In this document: piece by piece, positions 35,027 to 42,853 of the stretch
Position numbering within the stretch: the first letter of the stretch is position 1
How the letters are laid out: every line of letters begins with the position of its first letter
NCBI GenBank assembly: GCA_028818855.1
Contig: JAPPMY010000091.1
Location: 1 to 56,816 of the forward strand
Source: Rhodospirillales bacterium
GTDB lineage: Bacteria > Pseudomonadota > Alphaproteobacteria > UBA828
Direction: 5' to 3'
Length of the DNA stretch: 56,816 bases
Notes under the pieces: model-generated
The model's database searches: none
What the model was told of the DNA's origin: nothing
The model's input: only the letters and a program-made list of their open reading frames with translations
Program-made: the position numbers and the translations under genes

Positions 35027-36019
35027 CTACTGCTCCCACTCGCCCTTGAAGTCGGGATTTGCGTCGAGAATGGCCTTGTCGATCATGGCCCGGAGCGGGC
35101 CCGAGACGTCCATGTTGATGGCGTTGGTCACGGGCTTGCCCTCGATGGCGTTGGCGATCTGCTCCATCCCCAGCGAGCCCATGGTCTTGGGGAAGTAGGC
35201 GAGCGTCGCGTCCCAGCGCCCTTCGCGGATCGCCTCGATCGAGATGGCCGCGGCGCCGCCGCCGATGAGGTAGAGGTCGGCCACGTTGTAGCCCTCGGCC
35301 TCAAGCGCGATCTCCGCGCCCACCAGGTGCTGGTCGGCGTTCGACAGCACCACGTGCACGTCCTTTGCCGCCTGCAGCATGTCCTGCATCGCCTTCAACG
35401 AGGTATCCGGCGAATACCAGCCCTCGCCGACGCCTACGATCTTGATGTTGGGATACCCGGCCAGCACCTTCTCGAAGGTCTCGAGCCGGAGGTTGTCGAA
35501 GGGGAAGGTCTTGAAGCCGATGATGATGATGACGTTGCAGGGATCCTTGTCCGCACAGTGGGCGGCGGCGGCCTCGGCCTGCCAGGTGGCGCCGTCGACG
35601 GGAGGCGACGCGACGGTCGCCGTGATCCCCTGCACCTGCGGCTCGAGGGTGTTGAGCTCCGGCCCGATCGGGAACAGCAGGGTCGCGATCGGCACGCCGG
35701 CCTCGACGACCTGCTCGACGGCACCGGAGATGCCGACGGGATCGTTGGGCAGCACGATCATGCCCTCGAAGCGGCCGCTGGCGAGCACGTCCTCGATCTG
35801 GCTGTACTGGTGGACGGCGTCGAACTTGCCGTCGTAGATCTCGGCCTCGTAGCCGAGCTCGGTGGCCTTTTCCTCGACCCCTTCGAAAGCGGCCTGATTG
35901 AAGCCGTTCTGCGAAGAGGCGGCGAAGACGGCGATTTTCTTGGATTGCGCCATTGCCGGCGCGGCAAGGGCGAGGGCCAGGGCCGCAGCCGCCAGCACAA
36001 ATGAGATGGATCGCGTCAT
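35027..36019 (-). CDS. Ribose-type ABC transporter periplasmic substrate-binding protein
   Basis: Type I periplasmic binding protein (330 residues) that delivers solute to the RbsC/RbsA-like transporter encoded downstream. A signal peptide (SISFVLAAAALALALAAPAMA, cleaved before QSKK) is followed by KIAVFAASSQNGFNQAAFEGVEEKA, MIVLPNDPVGISGAVEQVVEAGVPIATL, ADQHLVGAEIALEAEGY and a late KPVTNAINMDVSGPL. It is the first gene of the cluster and faces the gntR gene across a 103-bp gap. The ligand is not evident. ATG 36019 has GGGAG upstream. Confidence 0.92.
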   Translation of the reverse strand: MTRSISFVLAAAALALALAAPAMAQSKKIAVFAASSQNGFNQAAFEGVEEKATELGYEAEIYDGKFDAVHQYSQIEDVLASGRFEGMIVLPNDPVGISGAVEQVVEAGVPIATLLFPIGPELNTLEPQVQGITATVASPPVDGATWQAEAAAAHCADKDPCNVIIIIGFKTFPFDNLRLETFEKVLAGYPNIKIVGVGEGWYSPDTSLKAMQDMLQAAKDVHVVLSNADQHLVGAEIALEAEGYNVADLYLIGGGAAAISIEAIREGRWDATLAYFPKTMGSLGMEQIANAIEGKPVTNAINMDVSGPLRAMIDKAILDANPDFKGEWEQ

Positions 36020-36061
36020 GTCATGCTCTCCCTGGTCAGTCTTGACTTCGAGGCATCCTAT

Positions 36062-36079
36062 CATTATGCAAACATAATG
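36062..36079. promoter_or_regulatory. Inverted repeat in the binding-protein/gntR intergenic gap, candidate GntR operator
   Basis: A perfect 7-bp dyad, CATTATG then CAAA then CATAATG, is the only AT-rich palindrome in the divergent gap. On the reverse strand TTGCAT (36081-36076) and TAGGAT further down could be a -35/-10 pair, with the dyad across the -35 and spacer. Binding there would repress the ABC-hyuAB-putA genes. The sequence is seen; its use by the adjacent GntR protein is inferred. Confidence 0.6.
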
Positions 36080-36122
36080 CAATACTTCGCAATTCGCTGG
36101 TCGGCCGCCTGACTATCGTCGC

Positions 36123-36854
36123 ATGGCAGCGAAGACCAGGGCAGAGACTCGCAAGCGCGGGCGCCGCGGCGCGCTGCAGGTCTATGACGTGCTGCGCGAG
36201 GAGATTCTCTGGGTGCGGATCGCACCGGGCACGGCCTTGGACGAGCGCAAGCTCGCCGCCCGCTTCGAGGTCTCGCGCACGCCCATCCGCGAGGCCCTGC
36301 TCCTGCTCGCGGGGGAGCGGCTGGTCCGGTTCCTGCCGAACCGGACCAGCATCGTGGCGCCCTTCTCGCTCGACAACGCGGGCGACTACCTCGACACCGC
36401 GCTGATCATCGCCCGTGCGGTGGCGCGCTCGGCGGCGCTCTCCGGCCGGGTCGACGCGGCGGTTTTGCGCGAGCGCGTGCAGCGCTTCGTCCGCGCCGTG
36501 GAGGCGGACGACTGGGAGGATTCGCTGAAGTGCGAGCTGGAGGTCCTGCGCCATCTGGCGGGGCTCTCCGGCAACATCTTCCTGATCAAGTTCTACGACG
36601 AGGTCATCGATGCGGGCATGCGTATGTGGGTGCTTCACTACGTGCCCAATGCGAGCACGGACGAGCGGCGCGCCGCGGTCGGCCGCCTGGAGGCGCTGGT
36701 GGAGGCGGTGCTCGCGGGCGATGCCGAGGCGAGCGACCGCGCGATCGAGCGAATGATCCTGGCCGATGCCGCGATCGTCGCCCGCTCGCTCGAGCCCCGC
36801 TTCGGCGGGGAGATGGGGCTCGGGCGCTTCGGCGAGGGTCTCCGCGCGCTATGA
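36123..36854 (+). CDS. GntR-family transcriptional regulator (FCD/FadR subfamily)
   Basis: A 243-residue regulator. Residues about 18-85 form a GntR winged helix (YDVLREEILWVRIAPGTALD, then ERKLAARFEVSRTPIREALLLLAGERLV). The rest is an all-helical FCD effector domain, with the metal-site His in LEVLRHLAGLSGN and probably in VLHYVPNAS. It most likely controls the divergent cluster through the dyad at 36062-36079, with the transported compound or a product as effector. The stop overlaps the next gene (ATGA). Confidence 0.9.
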   Translation: MAAKTRAETRKRGRRGALQVYDVLREEILWVRIAPGTALDERKLAARFEVSRTPIREALLLLAGERLVRFLPNRTSIVAPFSLDNAGDYLDTALIIARAVARSAALSGRVDAAVLRERVQRFVRAVEADDWEDSLKCELEVLRHLAGLSGNIFLIKFYDEVIDAGMRMWVLHYVPNASTDERRAAVGRLEALVEAVLAGDAEASDRAIERMILADAAIVARSLEPRFGGEMGLGRFGEGLRAL

Positions 36855-37951
36855 CACGCCGTGCGAGGCGCCGCGCGCGCGCGGCGGAGCTGATCCGGAG
36901 CGCGGGCCTCGATGCCGCAGCCTTCGTGCCCGGGCCGAGCTTCCACTATCTCACCGACCTCGACTTCCACCTGATGGAGCGGCCGACGCTGCTCTTCGTC
37001 ACGGCGACGGGCGGGCTGCTCGCCATCATGCCGGAGCTGGAGCGGCTCAAGTGGTCCGGCGCCTTCCCCGAGGCGGAGACCTTCTACTGGCAGGACAGCG
37101 ACGGCTTCGAGGGCGCGTTCGAGGGCGCGATGCGCGCGCTGGGAGCTGCCGCCGTGGGCGTCGAAGGCGGGCGGATGCGCATGTTCGAGTACGACGCGCT
37201 GCGCCGCCACATGGGCAACGGCGACGTGCGGGACGCCGATGCGGCCCTGCAGGCGCTCCGCATCGCCAAGGACGAGGACGAGATCGCGAGCCTCTCGCGC
37301 GCGATCGAGATCAGCGAGCTGGCGCTGGCCGAAACCCTGGACGAGGTCCGCGCAGGCGACAGCGAGCGGGCCATCGCGGCGCTGCTGAAGACCCGGATGC
37401 TGGCGCACGGCTCGGCGGCGTTCGGCTTCGATCCCATCGTGCTGGCCGGCGCCAACGCGGCGAACCCGCACGGCACGCCGGACGACACGCCGCTCCAGCC
37501 GGGCGACGCGCTGCTGATCGATTTCGGCGCGAAGATCGACGGGTTCAGCGCGGACATCACGCGGACCTTCTTCTGCGAGCACGCGAGCGAGCGCCACGCG
37601 GCGATCTACGAGACCGTGCGCGAGGCGAACGCGCTCGGCCGGTGCATGGCAGGACCGGGGGTCACGGCGCACGAGCTGGATACGGCCGTCACCGGCGTGC
37701 TCCGCGCCTCGCCCTTCGCCGACCTCATCGTGCACAAGACGGGCCACGGCCTCGGCCTCGACGTGCACGAGGCGCCGCAGGTCATGGTCGGCAACCACCA
37801 GAGGCTGGAGCCCGGCTACGTCATCACCATCGAGCCCGGCCTCTACGGCGCGGGCGACGTCGGCGTCAGGATCGAGGACGACGTGACCGTCACCGAGAAC
37901 GACGCGCGATCGCTCACGTCGTTCTCCCGCGCGCTCCGCCTGATCGGCTGA
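36851..37951 (+). CDS. M24-family metallopeptidase (prolidase/creatinase fold)
   Basis: A 366-residue pita-bread enzyme. The five metal ligands appear intact: two Asp in IDFGAKIDGFSADITRTF, His in KTGHGLGLDVHE, Glu in TIEPGLYGAG and Glu in VRIEDDVTVTEND. The second His, in LDVHE, and upstream FDPIVLAGANAANPHG also match aminopeptidase P/prolidase enzymes. With all metal ligands present a dinuclear X-Pro peptidase is favoured over creatinase, which lacks them. Translation is coupled to gntR by a 4-nt overlap. Together with putA nearby it suggests release of proline from a dipeptide. Confidence 0.88.
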   Translation: MTRRARRRARAAELIRSAGLDAAAFVPGPSFHYLTDLDFHLMERPTLLFVTATGGLLAIMPELERLKWSGAFPEAETFYWQDSDGFEGAFEGAMRALGAAAVGVEGGRMRMFEYDALRRHMGNGDVRDADAALQALRIAKDEDEIASLSRAIEISELALAETLDEVRAGDSERAIAALLKTRMLAHGSAAFGFDPIVLAGANAANPHGTPDDTPLQPGDALLIDFGAKIDGFSADITRTFFCEHASERHAAIYETVREANALGRCMAGPGVTAHELDTAVTGVLRASPFADLIVHKTGHGLGLDVHEAPQVMVGNHQRLEPGYVITIEPGLYGAGDVGVRIEDDVTVTENDARSLTSFSRALRLIG

Positions 37952-38046
37952 GGCGGCAATACTGCAGCAGTTGCTGGTGTCGGCGATGTGTCCGTCGCTG
38001 TCGACCGAGACCACGGCCACGACATGACTGCGGAGCGGGGACCCGG

Positions 38047-38817
38047 TCAGCGCCCCCCGCTCCGGCGGCGCTTGAGCCGCTCCGCGCCGGCGCGGAGACG
38101 GGCCTGCGCGTCCGCGCCGGACCAGATCTCGACTTGGCGGGCGATGCGGGCGGGCATCTGCTCCCGCAGGTCGGCGCAGAACTTGCCGAGCCGCATGCGC
38201 TTCGATTCCCGGAACGCCTCCGGCGCGAGGTCGCGCAAGAAGAGCAGACGCTGCCACGCCGCAACCTCGATCTCCGCTTTCGGCCCGACCGCGTGGACGA
38301 GGTTGAGGGCGGGGCCCTCCTCGGCGCGGACGAGCTTGCCGGTGTAGATCATGTCCGAGGCGACGAAGTCGCCGGCCACGAAGCGGAGCAGGCGGTCGCC
38401 GTAGTAGGGGTTGGGCACGCCGAGGAGGATTTCCGGCTTGCCGATGAGCACGTGCCCCGTGGCGGCGTAGCGATAGTCGCAGGCGAGGTAGATGGCCATG
38501 CCGCCGCCGATGGCGTGGCCCCTGATGGCGCCGACGATGGGCACGGGCGATTCCAGCATGGCGAGGATGAGGTCCGCCAGCGCGTGGAACATCTCCTTGA
38601 TCTCTTCACGCGAACGGCTGAGCGCCCAGTCGAGATCGAGGCCGTTGCAGAAGAATTTCTGGCCGCCGCAGAGCATCGCGCCGCGCGCCCCCCGGTTGGC
38701 CTCCGCCACCGCCTGCGCGAGGTCGCGGATCACCGCCGTCGTCAGCGCGTTGGCGGTGCCGCTGGCAAGACGGATGCGGAGGCAGTCGTCCTCGCGCTCG
38801 CAGAGAATGTTGCTCAA
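38047..38817 (-). CDS. Enoyl-CoA hydratase/isomerase (crotonase family)
   Basis: A 256-residue crotonase-fold protein with an oxyanion-hole strand (GGQKFFCNGLDLDWAL) and the second hole segment VGAIRGHAIGGGMAIYLACDYR. GKPEILLGVPNPYYG lies near where hydratases and isomerases hold their catalytic acids. It resembles delta3-delta2-enoyl-CoA isomerases more than classical hydratases. No ATG is available. TTG 38817 has GAGGGAGAGAG immediately upstream, and TTG 38844 would overlap the DUF35 stop (TTGA). Last gene of the second cluster. Confidence 0.85.
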   Translation of the reverse strand: MSNILCEREDDCLRIRLASGTANALTTAVIRDLAQAVAEANRGARGAMLCGGQKFFCNGLDLDWALSRSREEIKEMFHALADLILAMLESPVPIVGAIRGHAIGGGMAIYLACDYRYAATGHVLIGKPEILLGVPNPYYGDRLLRFVAGDFVASDMIYTGKLVRAEEGPALNLVHAVGPKAEIEVAAWQRLLFLRDLAPEAFRESKRMRLGKFCADLREQMPARIARQVEIWSGADAQARLRAGAERLKRRRSGGR

Positions 38818-38840
38818 TGCTCTCTCCCTCGGTCTGCCGG

Positions 38841-39254
38841 TCAACCCCGGCGCGGGCGGAAGCGGGGCAAGGTGAGGACGTCCGTCACCCGGTCGAACAC
38901 GATCTCGACGGCGAGGCCCACCCGGAGCGCATCCGCCGGGCAGTCGACGATGTTCGCGGTCAGCCGCACGCCCTCCGCCAGCTCGATCTGCGCCACGGCG
39001 TAGGGGATCTCAGCCCTGAACGCGGGGAACCAGTCCTTGTGGACCAGGGTCCAGGCAGAGACCGTGCCCCGGCCCTCCGCCTCCTCCCAGCCGATGCGCT
39101 CCGAGAAGCAGGCAGGGCAGACGGGGCCGGGCGGCCAGTGCCAGGCGCCGCAGGCGGCGCAGCGGGGCAGGCGGAGCACGCCCTCGTGCGCGCTCTCCCA
39201 GAAGCGCGCGTTGTCCGGGTTGATGCGGGGCTCGGGCTTCTCGTACGCGCTCAT
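38841..39254 (-). CDS. Zn-ribbon/OB-fold (DUF35) protein, partner of the thiolase-fold protein
   Basis: A 137-residue protein with a rubredoxin-like zinc ribbon (LPRCAACGAWHWPPGPVCPAC: two CxxC pairs) followed by an OB-fold (GTVSAWTLVHKDWFPAFR, VPYAV-like AEIPYAVAQIELAEGVRLTANIVD). Such proteins form complexes with thiolase-fold enzymes, for example the ChsH2/Ltp2 aldolase of steroid degradation. They are needed for acyl-CoA binding or stability. It is encoded 18 nt after the thiolase-fold gene, on the same strand. Confidence 0.9.
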   Translation of the reverse strand: MSAYEKPEPRINPDNARFWESAHEGVLRLPRCAACGAWHWPPGPVCPACFSERIGWEEAEGRGTVSAWTLVHKDWFPAFRAEIPYAVAQIELAEGVRLTANIVDCPADALRVGLAVEIVFDRVTDVLTLPRFRPRRG

Positions 39255-39272
39255 GCTCTCCGCCCGCTGCGC

Positions 39273-40451
39273 TCAGTTCCGCAGAATCACGGAATCGCCC
39301 CAGGCCGTCGCCCACTGGAGCGCGCCGGCGCCCTCGATCTGGCGCGGCCCGGCGTCGCCCCGCAACTGGCGCACCATCTCGCAGAGCGAGTTCCAGCCGG
39401 CGACGTGGGCTTCCGACAGCAGGCCGCCGGAGGTGTTGACCGGCAGCGCGCCGCCGGGGCCGATGCGGCCATCCTGCACGAAGCCCGCGGCCTCGCCGGC
39501 TGCGCAGAAGCCGAAGCGCTCCAGCACGAAGAGCACCAGCGGCGAGAAGGCGTCGTAGGTGTAGAGGCCCTGGATCGCATCGCGCGGGATACCGGCCGAG
39601 CGGTAGACCGCGAGGTCGCGCGGGGCGGGGCGCGCCTCCCGCGTGCCGCTCTGCTGATTGATGCCGAGCCCCGGCGGGGCGAAGATGAACTCGTCGCGGC
39701 CCGCCGCCATGCCCTGCATCCCGGCGATGAGGACGGGGCGCTGGCGGAGGTCCCGCGCATGCTCCGCCGTCGTCACCAGCACCACCGCCGCCCCGTCGCT
39801 CACGATGCAGCAGTCGAAGAGCCTGAGCGGGTCCACCACCATGCGCGAGGCCTGGTGATCGGCGACGCTCATGGGCCGCTGCATCACGGCGGCGGGGTTG
39901 AGGCGCGCGTGGGCGCGGAGCGCCACCGGCACCGCGGCGAGCCCGGCGCTTGTCACGCCGTAGAGCGCCATGTAGCGCTGCATGGCGAGCGCGGCGCCGC
40001 CGGCCGGCGCGGTCAGGCCGTAGTGCGGCGTCTCCGCATGGGTGCCGCCGGTCTCGCGGTAACCCTCGAAGTCGTGCGGCCCGCCGAGGATGTCGCGCTC
40101 GCGGGTGAAGCTCAGCACGTTGACGCAGGCGACGACCTTCGCCATGCCGCAGGTCACCGCCATCGCGGCGGTCTGCAGGCTGCCGGTGACGAAGCGGCCG
40201 TGGGTCCACGCCTGGTTGACGAAATCGATCTCGAGGCCGAAGGCCTGGGCGACCTGGTCGTAGTCGACGCCGAGCGGCCAGCCGATGTGGATGGAGAGGC
40301 CGTCGATGTCGTCCCTCTGCAGCCCCGCGTCGGCGAGCGCCGCCTTGAGCGCGCTCGCGGCCAGCGCAAGCTGGCTCTCTGGCAGGTTGCGGCCGAACCG
40401 GCTGGTCCCGATGCCGACGATCGCTGCCCGGTCGCGCAGCGCTTCCGACAC
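39273..40451 (-). CDS. Thiolase-fold acyl-CoA enzyme lacking the nucleophilic Cys (Ltp2/SCP-x-like)
   Basis: A 392-residue thiolase-superfamily protein. The N-terminus AAIVGIGTSRFGR and ALADAGLQRDDIDGL are standard. Where thiolases have the nucleophile (LCGSG/CASG) this protein has GRFVTGSLQTAAMAV, so no Cys. The later signature is VNTSGGLLSEAHVAGWNSL with the His kept, like Ltp2-type proteins, which act as retro-aldolases with a DUF35 partner. It starts GTG 40451, overlapping the ligase stop by one base (TAGTG). Thiolysis is therefore unlikely; C-C bond cleavage by a retro-aldol reaction is the better guess. Confidence 0.85.
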   Translation of the reverse strand: MSEALRDRAAIVGIGTSRFGRNLPESQLALAASALKAALADAGLQRDDIDGLSIHIGWPLGVDYDQVAQAFGLEIDFVNQAWTHGRFVTGSLQTAAMAVTCGMAKVVACVNVLSFTRERDILGGPHDFEGYRETGGTHAETPHYGLTAPAGGAALAMQRYMALYGVTSAGLAAVPVALRAHARLNPAAVMQRPMSVADHQASRMVVDPLRLFDCCIVSDGAAVVLVTTAEHARDLRQRPVLIAGMQGMAAGRDEFIFAPPGLGINQQSGTREARPAPRDLAVYRSAGIPRDAIQGLYTYDAFSPLVLFVLERFGFCAAGEAAGFVQDGRIGPGGALPVNTSGGLLSEAHVAGWNSLCEMVRQLRGDAGPRQIEGAGALQWATAWGDSVILRN

Positions 40452-42037
40452 TACGGCGGGTCCGCGCCGAAGAATTCGCCGAGCCGGGCCTTCTGCAGCT
40501 TGCCGGTGGTGGTGAGCGGCAGGTCGCCCGCGCCGACGAAGCGAAATTCCCGCGGCACCTTGTAGGCGGCGAGGTGCGCGCTGCAGTGGGCGGCGAGGGC
40601 CTCGGCGTCGGGCGTGGCGCCCTCGCGGGGCACGATGACGGCGGCGACGCGCTGGTCGCGCTCCGGGTCCGGCAGGCCGATCACGTAGGCAAGCTCCACG
40701 CCTGCCACCTCGGCCAGCACCGCTTCCACCTCCGCCGGCGAGACGTTGATGCCGCCGGTCTTGATCATCTCCTTGAGCCGCCCGCGGAAGTGGAGGAAGC
40801 CCGCGTCGTCGAGCAGCCCGAGGTCGCCGGTGCGGAACCAGCCGTCGTGAAAGGCCCGTGCGTCCTGTTCCGGGTCCTTGTAGTAGCCCACCGTGACGTA
40901 GCCCCGGACGAGGATCTCGCCCACGGAGCCGGCAGGCAGCGGCGCCAGGGTCTCGGGGTCGGCGATGCGGATCTCCGTGCCCGGCAGCGCGCGGCCCACG
41001 GTGTTCAGGCGCTTCTCCAGCGGGTCGTCCACGTCGGTGACGTTGGAGTTGCCGTAGGTCTCGGTCAACCCGTAGATGTTGCAGGTCTCGCTCACGCCGA
41101 GGTCGATGAGGCGCCTGATCTGCTCGGGCGAGCCCAGCGTCGCGCCGGCACGGAGCGAGGAGATGTCGCGCGCCGGGCGCTCGGGGTGGCGCTCCAGCGC
41201 GTGCACCATATTGGGCGTGCCGTAGAAGACGGTGCAGCGCTCGCCCTCGATCAGCCTGAGCGCGTCCCCGGCATCGAAGTGCTCCTGCAGCACGATGCAG
41301 CCCGCATGGGTCATGACGGCGAAGAGCGCGTTCTCGCAGCCGAGGCCCCAGAAGAGCGAGACCGCGAGCCAGAGCCTGTCGCCGGGGCGGAGGTGCAGGC
41401 GCTCGCCGATGTTCCACATGTTCTCGATGAGGGCGTAGTGCTGGAGCTGCACGCCCTTGGGCAGCGCCGTGGTGCCCGAGGTGTAGAGCAGGTAGGCCAC
41501 GTCCTCGCCCTGCACGGCCGCCTGGGCGCGCTCGATCGCCGCGTCGTCGACGGTCTCGGCCAGCTCCCACAGGGTCTCGAAGCGCCGCGCCGGGTGGCCG
41601 GGCGGCCCGCCCACGCGCACGATCTCGTCGATGCCCGCCAGCGCATCGCCCTCGCGGCCGAGCGCATCGAGGGTCTCCAGGTAGTTGTGCTTGAGGAAGC
41701 GGTCGACGGTGATCAGGACCTTCGCATCCGAGTGGACGAGCAGGTGGGCAAGCTCCCGCCGGCTCGCCCAGGTGTTGATCGCCACCATTGTCGCGCCCAG
41801 CAGCGTGATCGCGAAGTCGGCGAGGAGCCATTCCGGCCGGTTGCCCATGAGGATGCCGACCTTGTCGCCCCGGCGGACACCCAGAGCGTGGAGGCCCCTG
41901 GCCAGCCTGCGCACCTCGGCGCGCAGCGCGCGGTAGCTGAGCCGCGTCCCGCCGCCAACCAGCGCCTCGTGGTCGGGGTAGCGCTCCGCCAGCTCGTCGA
42001 GCAGGTTCGGGATGGTCTTCGCGCGGGGCGGGCGCAT
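40451..42037 (-). CDS. AMP-dependent acyl-CoA ligase
   Basis: A 528-residue ANL-superfamily enzyme that converts a carboxylate to its CoA thioester via an acyl-adenylate. Seen: LLYTSGTTALPKGVQ (P-loop, residues about 183-197), NIYGLTETYGNSN (A5), the WFRTGDLG and GRLKEMIKTGGINVSP motifs (A7/A8), and the C-terminal catalytic Lys in TTTGKLQKAR. The ATG start is clear. It sits between the dehalogenase-like gene and the thiolase-fold gene, so it should activate the acid produced upstream for CoA-dependent degradation. Confidence 0.93.
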   Translation of the reverse strand: MRPPRAKTIPNLLDELAERYPDHEALVGGGTRLSYRALRAEVRRLARGLHALGVRRGDKVGILMGNRPEWLLADFAITLLGATMVAINTWASRRELAHLLVHSDAKVLITVDRFLKHNYLETLDALGREGDALAGIDEIVRVGGPPGHPARRFETLWELAETVDDAAIERAQAAVQGEDVAYLLYTSGTTALPKGVQLQHYALIENMWNIGERLHLRPGDRLWLAVSLFWGLGCENALFAVMTHAGCIVLQEHFDAGDALRLIEGERCTVFYGTPNMVHALERHPERPARDISSLRAGATLGSPEQIRRLIDLGVSETCNIYGLTETYGNSNVTDVDDPLEKRLNTVGRALPGTEIRIADPETLAPLPAGSVGEILVRGYVTVGYYKDPEQDARAFHDGWFRTGDLGLLDDAGFLHFRGRLKEMIKTGGINVSPAEVEAVLAEVAGVELAYVIGLPDPERDQRVAAVIVPREGATPDAEALAAHCSAHLAAYKVPREFRFVGAGDLPLTTTGKLQKARLGEFFGADPP

Positions 42038-42064
42038 CGGGTCGGGTGCTCCGGCGCGCGCCGC

Positions 42065-42793
42065 TCAGGCCCAGCCGCCGGCGAAGGGCATGACGTGCCC
42101 GGTGATGAAGTCGCTCCTGTCGGAGGCGTAGAAGGCCACCAGGGCCGCGACCTCCTCGGGCTTGCCGAGGCGCTTCAGCGGGACGTTGCGGGTCATCCTG
42201 GCGAGCGTCGCGGGATCGTTCACCAGCTCGGGCGGGAAGTACGTCGGGCTCTCGACGTAGTTGGGCGCGATGGCGTTGACCTGGATGTTGTCGCGCCCGA
42301 GCTCCTGGGCGAGCGACACGGTGAGCGCGTTGGTGGCGCCGCGGGCCGCCACGTACATCGAATAGTTGGGCAGCCCCCGGAGCGGCGTCGCCGAGGTGAT
42401 GAAGAGGATCTTGCCGCTCTTGCGCTCCTTCATGTGCGGCACGACGGCGCTCGCCATCTCGAAGGGAAAGACCACCATCTCCTCGAGCGCGGCCCGCAGG
42501 TCGTCCACGCGCGCCGCCTCGATGGGCGCGCGGAGGGCGGCGCCCGCGTCGTTGCAGACGACCGTGTCGATCCGGCCGCAAGCCTCGATCGCCGCCGCGA
42601 CGATCTCCGCAGGCGTCTGCGCGCGGACGACGGCGAGCACGGGATTGGCCGCGGCGAACGCTTCGGCCTCGGCGGCATCGGCGAAGCTCCTGTCGTGACA
42701 GACCACGGTTGCCCCTTGGGCTGCCAGCTCCGCCGCGACGGGGCGGCCCACGAAGTGTTCGACGTTGGTGATGAGAACGACGCGGTCCTTCAT
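42065..42793 (-). CDS. Short-chain-fold protein with halohydrin dehalogenase motifs
   Basis: A 242-residue SDR-fold protein. The NAD(P) loop TGxxxGxG is replaced by TNVEHFVG (residues 9-16), which fits T-x4-F-x-G. The active site is Ser134, Tyr147, Arg151 (S-x12-Y-x3-R), where SDR enzymes have Tyr-x3-Lys. Both motifs are diagnostic for halohydrin dehalogenases, cofactor-free enzymes that convert vicinal haloalcohols to epoxides and back. VCHDRSF and FITSATP also match the known HheC sequence as I recall it. It is encoded 59 nt after HyuB2 and 27 nt before the CoA ligase. Function is strongly suggested; the substrate is unknown. A keto-reductase role is less likely without the nucleotide loop. 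Confidence 0.82.
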   Translation of the reverse strand: MKDRVVLITNVEHFVGRPVAAELAAQGATVVCHDRSFADAAEAEAFAAANPVLAVVRAQTPAEIVAAAIEACGRIDTVVCNDAGAALRAPIEAARVDDLRAALEEMVVFPFEMASAVVPHMKERKSGKILFITSATPLRGLPNYSMYVAARGATNALTVSLAQELGRDNIQVNAIAPNYVESPTYFPPELVNDPATLARMTRNVPLKRLGKPEEVAALVAFYASDRSDFITGHVMPFAGGWA

Positions 42794-42853
42794 CGCGGCC
42801 CCCGCAGCAGCGTGTCGGAAGGGCGGCGCCCGGAGCAGCCGGGCCGGGCCGCC

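Noticed and set aside
37952-38046. Remnant of a gene between the M24 peptidase and crotonase genes
   Set aside because: Only 95 bp; the short reading frame on the reverse strand has no recognisable domain and may be chance.
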